From the NCBI GenBank assembly GCA_964036275.1, contig OZ038434.1:27699511-27763510 (forward strand): a stretch of 64,000 bases of DNA, written 5' to 3'. This document shows positions 21,439 through 32,762 of this stretch, in pieces. The notes under the pieces were generated by a model. The model was not told the DNA's origin. It ran no database searches and worked only from the letters and a program-made list of their open reading frames with translations. Origin of the DNA: Litoditis marina (Eukaryota > Nematoda > Chromadorea > Rhabditida > Rhabditidae). The position numbers and the translations under genes are program-made. Within the stretch, counting starts at the first letter, position 1, and every line of letters begins with the position of its first letter.

Positions 21439-22683
21439 CCTCTATGTTAAGAGAAACTCCCGCGCCCTAAGTTAAGGGGAACTTCCGCACCCTATTTCAG
21501 CGAAACGCGCTCTATGTTAAGGGAAACTCCCGCGCCCTATAGTAAAGGAAACTCCCGCGCCCTATTTCAGCGAAACGCGCTCTATGTTAAGGGAAACTCC
21601 CGCGCCATAAGTTAAGGGGCAAGAGTTAGGGGAACTCCCGCGCCCTATAATAGAAAGAACTTTTGCGCTCTATGTTAAGGGAAACTCCCGCGCTCTACGT
21701 TAAGGGAAACTCCCGAGCCCGAAGTTCGGGGGAACTTCCGCGCCCTATGGTAAAGGTAAAGGAAACTCCCGCGCCCTATTTAGGCGAGACGCGCTCTATG
21801 TTAGGGAGAAGTTTTGCGCTCTATGGTAAGGAAGAAATTCCGCACTCTATGTTAGGGAGAAGTTTCGCGTTCTATGTGAGGGAGAAGTTTCGCGTCCTAT
21901 GGTAAGGAAGAAATTCCGCCCTCTATGGTAGGGAGAAGTTTCGCGCTCTATGTTAGGGAGAATTTTCGCGCTCTTAAGGAGAAGTTTCGCGCTATATGTT
22001 GGGGAGAAGTTTCGCGCTCTATAATAAGGAGAGGTTTCGCGCCCTATGTTAGGGAAAAGTTTCGCGTTCTATGTTAGGGAGAAGTTTCGCGCTCTATGGT
22101 AAGGAAGAAATTCCGCGTTCTATGTTAGGGAGAAGTTTCGCGCTCTTAAGGAGAAGTTTCGCGCTATATGTTAGGGAGAAGTTTCGCGCTCTATGGTAAG
22201 GAGGAAATTCCGCGCTCTATGTTAGGGAGACGTTTCGCGCTCTATGTTAGGAAGAAATTTCACGCTCTATGGTAAGAAGAGATTTCGCGCTCTATGCTAG
22301 GGAGAAGTTTCGCGTTCTATGTTAGGGAGAAGTTTCGCGTTCTATGTTAGGGAGAAGTTTCGCGCTCTATGGTAAGGAAGAAATTCCGCGCTCTACGTTA
22401 GGGAGAGGTTTCGCGTTCTATGGTAAGGAAGAAATTCCGCGCTTTATGTTAGGGAGAAGTTTCGCGCTCTATGGTAAGAAGAGGTTCCGCGCCCTATGTT
22501 AGGGAGAAGTTTCGCGCTCTATGGTAAGGAAGAAATTCCGCGCTCTATGTTAGGGAGAAGTTTCGCGCTCTTAAGGAGAAGTTTCGCGCTCTATGTTAGA
22601 GAGAGGTCTTGCGCTCTATGTAAGGGAAAAGTCTCGCGCTAATGTTAAAGAGACGACACTGTTAAGGAGAGATTTCGCGGTTC
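21439..22683. repeat. diverged ~25-bp satellite array
   Basis: About 1.25 kb of units like CGCGCTCTATGTTAGGGAG followed by AAGTTT. Early units carry AACTCC, later ones AAGTTT or AAATTC. Scattered one to six unit remnants occur at about 45370-45500 and 60010-60115. Open frames across the array are artefacts. Confidence 0.9.
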
Positions 22684-22796
22684 ATTTTCAGAACAGGACC
22701 AGGAAGCTCTCGCCAGCCCGGAATAAAAACAAGGGAGGCGGAGGCGGCTTTAGCCGCCGGCGACCTTCCTTGTATTAAATAAATAAATAAATAAAG
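22684..22796 (+). mobile_element. retroposon 3' tail with GC hairpin and (TAAA)n
   Basis: A GC-rich stem (22730-22772; CAAGGGAGGC-type arm against GACCTTCCTTG) is followed by five TAAA/AATA units at 22776-22795. A structured 3' end followed by a short tandem tail is typical of LINE or LINE-mobilised SINE insertions. No coding part is attached. Confidence 0.5.
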
Positions 22797-22855
22797 ACTG
22801 TCCAACAACGTCTTGCTAGGACTTGACAATGGACTCCCTTACTAGAGCTTTTTTT

Positions 22856-22870
22856 CTATCCTGATCGCCA
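22856..22870 (-). other. candidate primer-binding site
   Basis: On the minus strand TGGCGATCAGGATAG starts 7 bases after the LTR end GGATACA. A TGG-initial segment just inside the 5' LTR is where a tRNA 3' end would prime reverse transcription. I could not match a particular tRNA. Confidence 0.4.
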
Positions 22871-22877
22871 ATTATGT

Positions 22878-23109
22878 TGTATCCTTAGATCACTAGGATG
22901 AACACTAATAACACTACAGATATCAACACAGAAGTTATACCTGTAGAACAGAGGAGACAGGAGAGAGAGAACCGGTTAATTACCAGGCGAGACGATACAA
23001 TGCTCAAACAGGCAACAATATGGCACACGTCACTTCTCACGTGAACGCGCACTATGCTAATGAACTAACATGTTAAAACAGGTATAGACCAGATGTCTAC
23101 TACTCAACA
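22878..23109 (-). mobile_element. LTR, intact copy (5' LTR or solo LTR)
   Basis: 232 bp, TG...CA on the minus strand, differing from the split copy at 11543-13666 by a few substitutions and one indel. It has the same orientation. It is either the 5' LTR of the same element, now far away because of nested insertions, or a solo LTR. No clean 4-6 bp target duplication is visible. Confidence 0.8.
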
Positions 23110-23119
23110 CAATGGTCAC

Positions 23120-23372
23120 GTGAGGTTCTGAACGCAATACCATCAGGCACAGGAAGGCGGAATGGAACAAAACCAATATCACAAACATACTTTATAAGCT
23201 CTTGTTATAGATGAGGTATAGTTCGCACATTCGCCAACTGGACTTGGGCAGCTTGCCAATGAAATTTCAAGAGAGTGTTTGAACCTGTTGAATAACTTCA
23301 AAACAATGGAAATTCAATCATGTAAAGGGTTCTTCCCCTTAGTTATAATTCGTATTCAGAAATACTTTCTGT
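23120..23372. repeat. host segment S, copy 2
   Basis: Near-identical to 11294-11542. It follows the LTR after 10 bases and continues into unique host DNA (TAAAATAT...) at 23373. On the minus strand it carries a good acceptor-like TTTTACAG at its upper edge and a GTATGT donor-like site inside, as expected for part of a gene. Confidence 0.85.
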
Positions 23373-24828
23373 AAAATATATGTTTTCTCTAAATAACAGT
23401 CTTCCAAAATTTTTGGCACGCTGCCAACGAGTCCAGTGGGGAAATGTGAGCACTATAGCAATTACTGTTGCATTCATTTTTCTGTTTTTCCACAAAGAGT
23501 AGTCGGATGCTCTGGAGTTCACATGATGAATAAGAGCATATTCATGGTTATAGAAAGAAAAACTGATAGCTTTTTGTCCTTGCGACCATCATAGATACTT
23601 CGCTCACTCATTAACTTCGATTTATTTGAACACCGCGAAAGCCATTATCAATCCATCTCTATCAGCAAACTCACTCGCACACGGTGGGCAGGGTGTTGCT
23701 GCTTGAACAGAAATAATCTTTCATATATTTGCGTTTTTTGTCGGTTGGACTGAGAAAACTCACATATATATGTGGACTGCGATCCGAAAAAGTTTTGCTG
23801 AAAAATATATTCCTGACTTTCCAAACTTCAACACACGCATCGTAATTAGGTGACCTTTTGCAATTAGACTTTCAAGTGTCTGCGTTTGAGTCGCAAGTCG
23901 AAAAAAGTGAACGGTTCGTTTTCAGAAAATTTAGGGATTAACAATCAGAATTCAGAACGTTGTCATAAAAAAGAACATGATTGATAAGTTTAGTTCAACA
24001 AGTGAACTGTTACTTAGGATTTGATTCTACAAACTATCATTGTCCCATGTTCTCGTTTCAAGGTCCCGATCTCCGATTTCAATGTCCCAATGTCCCATTC
24101 CGATGTATGCTTTTCCAAATGCGGCATTTTCAATGTCTCCTTTCGATTTTTTCTGTTTTTCTTCCCTGACTTATATTTCATTCGTTCATCGTTTTCTATC
24201 CTCCAGTGTTATAATCGTATTCTGCATGTTTCTATTCAAAAATATCATTTTCTCTTGCACTTTTCACATTCAGTGTCGAATTTATTTCGGCGAAACCGAT
24301 CGTGAAAATTTTTTGAACATTGCAGTTTTCTAAACTCACGAGTTGTATTGTTGATTCTGCTGAAGTATACGCTGATTTCCGTACTTATAATTGGAGTTGG
24401 CGATGCCTATTGGAATTGGTTCGAGTTTCGGATGAACGATGTCACAGTTTTGGGCAAACCAGCGTATCAACAATCGATCTCTAGTAATGAAAACTGTTCA
24501 TAAATGAATTAATTTATCCTGAAACCTCCTCGTTGTTTTCATATCCATGAAGTGACACTATATAGTCGTGAACCACGGATAACCGGGTGATAAGACGGTG
24601 TTATAAGTTGACCGGGTGTTAGCAGGGGCGCGCAGATGGCATCAATCAATTCCGATTTTCGGAAATTCTGCCAATGCATTGTGCTTTCAATTTTAAATGT
24701 GTATGTAGTGTTGGTTCATTCTTTGTGAAGGGGTTATGTTATTCGTGACCTTCAATTTCGAAACCACTGCAAAAAAAATTGAGCCTGAAATATAGAAAAG
24801 GGAGGTAGTTTGTGACGTAAATAAAAAA
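23373..24828. other. spacer, little content
   Basis: AT-rich DNA. 23405-23456 (+) resembles the reverse complement of part of segment S (AAATTT..GGCACGCTGCCAACGAG), which hints at an old inverted duplication. Overlapping Phe/Ser-rich frames at 23981-24333 look non-coding. Confidence 0.4.
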
Positions 24829-25200
24829 ATGCCTCAAGAATGCAAACATAAGCATTCCAGAGACATTCACGTGTTCTTTGAACCTAGACAACCTGAAATA
24901 TTCATTGGCACGCTGCCAAGTCTCAATAGGAATGCCTGGAACTATACCTTATTCAATCCATCTGGAGTCCCAAGAAACAGTTGGCGTGGTAGTCTAATGC
25001 TACACCGAGGAAATAGAATGTACGCCAGAAACGTCTTTGCTGGCGCAACTTTTTCAAAAATAGATATTGTTCAAAGTAAGATTTCGAAGATTCTATCATA
25101 CTCACCGGAGACACTCGCTGTAATTACCGGGAGCCGAAAAGTCATGATCGTGAGTAATCAAAATATACGGCCTTTGGTTTCTTCGTTGGAACAGTGGTAG
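24829..25200 (+). CDS. uncharacterised 123-residue ORF
   Basis: Starts MPQECKHKHSRDIHVFFEPR and includes IFIGTLPSLNRNAWNYTLF, NSWRGSLMLHRGNRMYA and LAVITGSRKVMIVSNQN, with an even amino-acid mix unlike the noise frames around it. There is no signal peptide or membrane segment. The first part recalls the LP.SP/N...Y pattern in the plus-strand S-like fragment near 23405. No family recognised. It may be a single-exon gene or a processed fragment. Confidence 0.35.
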   Translation: MPQECKHKHSRDIHVFFEPRQPEIFIGTLPSLNRNAWNYTLFNPSGVPRNSWRGSLMLHRGNRMYARNVFAGATFSKIDIVQSKISKILSYSPETLAVITGSRKVMIVSNQNIRPLVSSLEQW

Positions 25201-28075
25201 CGAATACAAAAGATGAGTTTGAAGGAAAATTATGGCGCCGGGAGGAACGACCAGCGACTAAAATTTGTAAACTAACATAGTACATTTCAAGTAGAACGTG
25301 GTCGGAAATCACTCAGATAAGTAACATTCTATACCTGCGCGAACTTCTGAGCGTCTTTTGAACTTCGGACAACATGAGTAGCTATTGATCGAAAAAAATC
25401 GCCAGAAACGAACGGTCCTGGTTGATCATCAATCAACTTCTGAAAACGTGAAAGCTGTCTCGTCGCTAATCAATCGTCACCAGATGAACACAATAGAGCT
25501 GTTTTGTTTTCACCGATCTACTTTTTAGTTTGGGTTCTTCAATTTTTTCTATGTTTGAAAAAAATTTCGTCCTGAGCTAGTTCATAACTGAGCCTCTCTC
25601 TTATATGAGTTTCGATCATATCTGAGGTATTGACCGTTCATTCGTTGTGAATGTTCAAAACTGTTGAAAATTATATTCTACATCAGGACAGAACAGAGTA
25701 AATTGTCACTCTACTTTATATTTTCTTCTTCTGTGATTCTGCAATCTTTGTTGGAGAGTCACACATCTAACAATGTGAAACGCGCGTTGAATGGCGAATG
25801 AACTATTGTTCGAAGTTTCGAATAAATACATTGAAATATAGGTAGTAAGTTCTAAGAGCTCGAGAAATGATAGTTCACATCAACGAAGTGTGGTTTCGGT
25901 AATGGAGACTCATGTTATGTTGAACAACTAATAACTGTTGGAAACACGTACCACCGTGAGTAAAACTCGAAGAAGTAAATAAAACAGGACAAAACTATAT
26001 ACAATATGATTGATGAACGTCAATTTCAATCTAAGATTACTCATCTGGAATTGCATTAGAATAAGCCCAGTACATGCTATTACTGTGGCGCAGTTGTTGA
26101 ATCCCCGTGGTGATTATATTACACTCCGATTTTTTAGAATAAGATTTTAAAGTTAACGTGAGAAAACTAATATTTCAAAGTAATTTCCAGTCCCCAGTTT
26201 TGAAGATAGACTGGCTCAATGCGAACGATATTGATTAAACCGCATGTTGCTGGTATTTATTAATAGCATTGGACTCGCATTTGGGTCAATAGATGACTAT
26301 CATATCGGCTACAAAAAATCGCACTCGGATCAAAGTAAATTTTCTCTTTGAAGTATGTTCTAGTTTTCGTCCCATTGTTTGCCGTAATTTTTTTATTGAC
26401 ACAAAACAAAACTTACGTGGAATAATGAAGTTCCACCGGATATAAAGAGGAGCAAAATCTGAAGCCTTTAGCGCAAAGCCATGCCACGCACAACTCGCAC
26501 GTATCAGAAATGTACTCTACACAGAGAGTTACGTATACACTGGGCAGGTAGATTGGTTATTATCCACATTGACACCGGGCAATGGTGAGGAACTAGTATA
26601 TTAAGGACTTCTTCAAGTTACACGATTATCGTTGTTGAGTATTCAGAGATAGTAATAGCACTAATCGGGTGATACTTCCGTACCACTTTATTGGTATTTC
26701 AAATAATTGTGTACATTGCTATATTCATTAACTTTCCTAGGGCATTGGCAGAATACATTTAAAATAGAACATAATGACTAATTTAGGCATTCGCGAATGT
26801 TCTATTCTAACTAACCTTGTATTGTAGTGCGCAGAGTTGTAACTTTGTGAGTTTTCAAAGAGAAATTATAAACATCTGCATGAATTCCATGTTCATTGTT
26901 CAATCAAAGACGTCTTAGCTAAGTTTGGCGCTGCATCGTATCTAATAGGGGTTTGTAGGCACAAATCTAATAGGTGGCTGGACTTAAATATGTATTGAGT
27001 CAGCGATGCTTCTTTTCACTGGTTCACTGGATTATAAAATATCCAAACTCAATAATTATAGTACAACTTCATGGCTCACTTGTTTATTGGTCGACTCTGG
27101 TCTGAAGAAAATTTCGGTTCAAGGTCAAGGTGTCATTTTTTTCATTGAGCGAAATCAAAATAACGTACTTCTGATGATTCGTTTCGCAAAGACCATTTTA
27201 ATTACAAGGTCCTTGTAAATCCAAGTTCATATACCCGACTTATGTGTTAATAGTGTGCTCCAATACAACGCCATTGCCGAAAACTATTAACTTGTGTTAT
27301 GTGTAGTGGTTATGTGTAGTACACTCCGTTGACTGTAGTCAATTTTCCCAAGTGTTGCGTTCGCATTGAAGTTACCGAAGTGGAATTAAAATATTATAGC
27401 CATTGGTTTTTGAATCGTGTTTCAAAGGTTTAAGTCTGAATTCTTTCTATGATAGTAAAAATGATTTCATGTAGTACAAAAGATTTATATTCTCTCTGCT
27501 AGTTGCTCTATGGAAACATAATTTCAAGTACTTCAAATGTATTTATTGAAAAATGACTCCACAACAAAATGCCTGTTGAAGTAGCGAAAACACGGTTCGG
27601 TGAAGATTGTTCGAAGTTTGGGCTCAGACTGCTAGAAACCAGCACGGAATTGAACAGAGAAGACGAAAAAGTTTTGGGTAGTTTTCATGTCAACCATAAT
27701 CTAACACAGATTCATCACTTGATTATTAATAATAGAATTAATAATGTATGCATGAACTTGTACATAAAATATGTTCCGTAGCTGTTCTGTTTACTGCGGG
27801 TGGTTTTTTGCCGATTTATAATGTTTGAGAGTATTTTATCCCACTTCTCTGCTTTCCTCATAATCTGAGGTCTAAAAATATACCACTTTTTTTCAAAACT
27901 GTGGTTCAGACTATTGCAATGAACAACTCTAAAATAAACTAATTGACCGTTCTAGGTGCCCAGCGCTATATGGTAAACCATAGACGCATTTAATAATCAT
28001 TCATCTTCTAACTATTGTATATTTGGTTCTGAGCTGAGTTCCTTTCTTGAGCAAATTGTGTTCAAACTCACGTTG
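25201..28075. other. 2.9-kb AT-rich spacer, no gene seen
   Basis: Only short frames (27006-27218, 27569-27781 on +) without domains or splice context. No strong repeat structure. It may include the 3' UTR of the minus-strand galactosyltransferase-like gene that ends at 28076. Confidence 0.5.
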
Positions 28076-31000
28076 TCAACTATAAAAATTTCCTAACCGA
28101 AACCATATCTTTGTATTATCGCTATGAGTAAATGAGAACAACACATTTCCATCTGCAAAGTTTTGAAATCGATCCCGATTGAGATCATATGAATTTTGTA
28201 TGTTAACCAGATCCACGTTACCAATGGAGACAAGAAAACCGGTTATGAGGGCGTCGTCTATCTGAAAACAGTACATTTATTCAAGAACATATGGAAACGC
28301 CGGAAAATCAAACTATTCAAACCTTAAAGGAGACCGGAGAGCAACATGGTTTCTCGTAAAGCTAAGATGCTGTATCCTTCTTTTGATTTGACGCGTTGCG
28401 TGGTGCGCGCATTGACATATGAATGTCACGTGGACTGATCGAACTAATATACGAGTTATTTGTGCTTTCTGATCTCAATACAGTTAAAAACAACCCGAAA
28501 CAAAAACTCTGCTCAAGTTGTGTCCCGTTTAACAATACTGTTCAAAAGCGTTCAAACGCGGAAAGAAGTGTCGCACATCAAAGATCATTCGGTTTTGGTC
28601 ATCACAAGTGAATGAAAAGTTAAACAATATGACAATACGGATAGTTATAACATCAAATCTAGTGAAACGTTTCTGCACATTGCTCACCCAAAGCCACCGC
28701 GCGTTGGTGGCTGCTTTGACAATGTTTTCGATTGCAGGCTGAGTTATGATGTAACTCATTCCCATGCAGTACGATGGCCATGTGTCTTCTGGAACTGTTC
28801 TTCGCGAAACAGCCCTGGAATTACGTTATTTTTTTCTGGGAGTGAGATGAAAATACCCGATTCGTAATTACTCACACCTTCATTGTCTTACCCAACTAAC
28901 AAATAGTGTCTGCTTTTTGGTACTGCATTGTTAGTTATAGTTCAAACTTTGGAGCTCTTCACGTTTCGGAAGGCAGCGAATGATAGATGATGCTTTTCAG
29001 AAAGCGTTACTGTCTAATTAAGATTTCTCAGTCGACAATCTGATCCTAGAGCAAATGAAAAACAATTATCAAAGTTATAGATTTATGAGCCTATATCTCT
29101 TTTATATTAGGTTATTTTATTTGAACAAAATATAATTGTGTCACTAGGACTTATGGATGGTAGTATGATTAGGTTAATGTGCTCAGTAAGAGATGTACTC
29201 TGAACCGTTTCGACCCTGATCTCTTTTGTTTGTTTGTTTTTCAGAAAAACAAATTTTATTTATTTTGTCGTCTACTACAATAACAATTGAAGACTGCAAC
29301 AAGAGAAACAAGCTGAAAGTTAAGAAATCAAGTCAGGCTGGGTCACAGAGAAAATGTCGATGTTTTTGTGTCTGTTGCTTCAGCTAACTTTCCATCGGTA
29401 AGTTATTCCATGGTCGATTAGAAAACAATCAAGGAACTTTTTTGAATCTTTCGTCTCTGACTTTTGTGACTTTCATTCTCTCGGGAAACTAGATTTATCA
29501 TCAGAATTGGCAATGACAAAACTTTGCAAAACTTATGTGAAGAACGGAACGATTGAAAACAATTATTACCAAGTTGTGTTCAATTTAAAGTGTTTGAGCT
29601 TTTGCTAGTGGGGATGTGGTTGTGACGTTGTCAGAAAAATGTTTGCTGTATTATCTTTATTTAAAAAAAAACAGAAAGGGATATATTCTCAGAATTTGTA
29701 AACCAAACATACGTACGACATTACTTACTTACCACTTCCCAGTTCGCGACACCTCTGGTGTTGTGAGAACATTACACCATATTTTTGGCTCATCAGTTAG
29801 ACTGCCAGAAGAAAAACGAGAATTGCTCGGAGAATTGTTGAATTCTCCTCCACCTTTTTTCAGGCCTATCAGGAAGTCATGTATTTTTCGTACATTCCAG
29901 GCCACGTCGACATCTAATTTGAGAACAAATGGAACGTGTGAACAATTTCTTTCAATGTAGCGAAGATGAGATAAATGCTGGAAAAATAACCTTAATTTTG
30001 ACTCCAAATTTAGTTCAGTCTAAAACTGTCATTGCTTGCATTTCCATACTCTCCTTTCAATTACACTTTTCGAACGCTCAATAGTAGTAAGCCGTTTTCC
30101 GTTTGTAACCGTTTACGGTGGTAACCGTTTTTGGAGAGCAATTACGTTTGCGTTAGCCTATTTACCATCTAGTCCGGAAAACCTCTAAAATTATCACTTT
30201 TTTCTCACAAAATTGAGTTCATCGAAGAATGACCAACCGAAAACTTGCCTTGTGGGTGAGGTTCTTATAGGTATCCATAAAATCTCCTTGAAGAACATCA
30301 TGATTTTGATTGACCTCGTGTTTGAATTCTGTTCCTCGTGTACTGCTCTTTGTAATCCCGACAGCAAAAATAATTTCGAAGTTATACTGTAATTGAGCTT
30401 TTATCTTATCCCCCGCCTCCGAAGAATCAACAAAAATGGGCGTATTAATGAGCGTATTTAAAATGCTCGAAGCCACGCTTAATATACTAAAAGTAGGTGG
30501 AAAAATTGCATTTAACAAAAAAAACCATCAGCGAGTGTAAAAGGGGGAGGGGGAATTTAACTTTCAAGAATGAACTGAACGAAAACATGCCGAACTGGTG
30601 AATGATATGGACGTATTAAAATCGCGTGTGTGAATTGGACATTTCGAATTATTGAACTCCTTCTTCACTTTCCATAATGTTCAATTTCAGAGATATCAGA
30701 TTAAAGGATGTAGTTGCAATGGTGATAGGGGGCGGCAATTTCTTCAACTCACGATATCTCCCTCCAGTCCGAGCTATTTCAACTAGTATTTACAACCTTG
30801 ATGCATCCTAGATACACGAACATTTCATAATCTTCAACTTGAAGATAGAGGTACTGTGCGTTCGCGCTCAAGGAGATAGTTACTAAAAGCTTGAGTCAAT
30901 TCGACGGAACGAAGTTACAGTACTCCAGGCTAGGGCTACCTTTCGTCTCAAACGTCCATATGTGTTTCGTATTTCCTCTCTTTTCCCGAAGTTGTCTGTA

Positions 31001-31960
31001 TGTACGTGGTAAACCACAAGGAATAATAGGTGGTCACAAATATGTTTTCTGGGCCAAACGATTAGAGAACGAGGAGCCAACGACTGGAAGAACACATTAC
31101 TGCTGGAAACATGAAACGCTAGAATTCATTCTACATCGGTTAATTCACACGAGGTTTTCATCGTCTGGAGACATTTCAGAGTAACCAAATGCACGTCAAA
31201 GAATATGAGGAGTACCAGGTATGATCCAATCATGTGATTCAAAACTATTTTAATTATTTTTTTTCAAATGAGGGTCAGTCAATTCCGAAAACGTACATGT
31301 GTGATGCTGTTTTCCATTTGTTTGAAGTGCTTTTGCAGTGCCTGGTTTGTCGTTTCTTTTATTTCGTCAACTCAAAAAAATTAAAATGGCAGATTTCGCT
31401 AACGGCGTGACACAAAAACTACAATCAGAAGGCAGCGCGCACAGTCAAGATTTATTGACTACTAGCCTGAAATTATCATCTCTAATGTGTTTGTGGATCG
31501 TTTTTCCCAGCTCCGCCTTATAATTTTAGATTTAATACTGCACCCTTCACCTATGTAGGACGCGGTTCTCCATTAAACGAACCAACCAAAAGGTACACAA
31601 TTACCTGTTCTGGTTCGTCTTCAATTAAGTATTCCAAACCTTTCTTGATGACGGTTTTCTGAATAATTTATATTGTTAAAACTCAGAATTGTGAGCGAAC
31701 TCCATGAACCAACGCTGAATCGCTCACTTGGGGTTCAGTGCAGCTGAACAAGTCTATCGTGCATTTTCGAAAAGTTGACCTCGTATGAGAAAAAACACTG
31801 AATAACAGTTAGGCGAGGTTGCTTTTGACATGTCAACGACGAACGCAGTTTGCATAGTTTCGCAATGTAGTATAATGGTTCTATACGAGGTATTACACAC
31901 CGTTAACATCAGCAAACTGATGATCCCAAATATTCGGAAAATGACAGTTTTTCGGTTCAT
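28076..31960 (-). CDS. beta-1,3-galactosyltransferase-like protein (GT31, Galactosyl_T)
   Basis: Six phase-consistent minus-strand exons: 31960-31901, 31083-30940, 30386-30249, 29977-29733, 28814-28688 and 28261-28076. They encode 299 residues. There is a short cytoplasmic end and a TM anchor (VIFRIFGIISLLML). Family motifs in order: FLVVYHVHTDNFGKREEIRNTYG, YNFEIIFAVG, DVLQGDFMDTYKNLT, FVLKLDVDVAWNV (DxD site), GKWAVSRRTVPEDTWPSYC, GMSYIIT and IDDALITGFL (in place of the usual EDV/EDVF.TG). The known family role is Golgi transfer of galactose or GlcNAc in beta-1,3 linkage. Intron 3 begins AAG|GCAAGT, a GC-AG intron. Exon 1 is the least certain because it rests on a GTGTGT donor and a fitting phase; another exon may lie in the 800-base first intron. 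The DVD and IDD changes mark it as divergent. Confidence 0.88.
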
Positions 31961-32467
31961 GTTGGTGATAACAAACAGAATAGCTGAAATAATACCAGAA
32001 AACAGTCAAATTTTTGTTCGGAAATGATGCAGCCGAGTAGCCGAATTGGGACCAATAAAAAGAGCTGAAATTGTCTATTTTTGATAAACACCATCCATTC
32101 ATGATGATTGATAAATCATGAGGAAAAGTAAGAATTTAATCAAAAATCTGAAATGATCAGGAAAAACTTTGAACGATTTGCTTGTATCAGCGAGCCAATT
32201 GCGTTAGCATGCTTTCACACTTTAGAAGTTAACATACTCGTTGTCATGAAGTACTGGTGATCATCGAGAAAAACTACTACACAGCTTAGTGCTTTACGAA
32301 TCACTACAATCTACTATGAGGTTAAGATTTACCGGAGAGTTTTCTAGCCCACTTGCAGTGGGTTCAAATCCAAGTTGGAGCGAATTTTTTTATGACGTAT
32401 CACTATTTTCTGGAAATCCTTCATTGGGTCTGTACTTTTCTACTTGGTAAGGTTGTTTAGCTTTCAG

Positions 32468-32762
32468 AGTTCCAAGTACAAATATCAACTATAAAGAATC
32501 AACTGTGAAAATTACGTTGGTGTCATTCAAGCATTTAAATGAAACACTGCAATCGGAAAGTAAGAAATCTGAAATACTATATAGTGAAATAGTAAAAATA
32601 TCGTTCCGTTTCGTTTTCAAACTGACCGCTGCATGTTTTTGTCTTTATTACCGAACTTTAGCGAAACGCAAAGAATTGGAAGACGCCATTGTAATGAGTG
32701 AATATAAGAACAGCGGCACAAAAAGGCTCCTTTCAGACAATCCTAACGCCCTTCAGAAAAAG
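32468..32762 (+). CDS. two coding exons of an unrecognised protein
   Basis: Exons 32468-32559 (after CTTTCAG, before GTAAGA) and 32662-32762 (after ACTTTAG, before GTGCAA) join in phase. They give VPSTNINYKESTVKITLVSF, KHLNETLQSE, then TKRKELEDAIVMSEYKNSGT and KRLLSDNPNALQKK. The second exon is strongly helical and charged. No start, stop or further exons could be fixed in the flanking 1 kb. No family recognised. It could be part of a gene running in the same direction as the S segment duplication. Confidence 0.45.
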
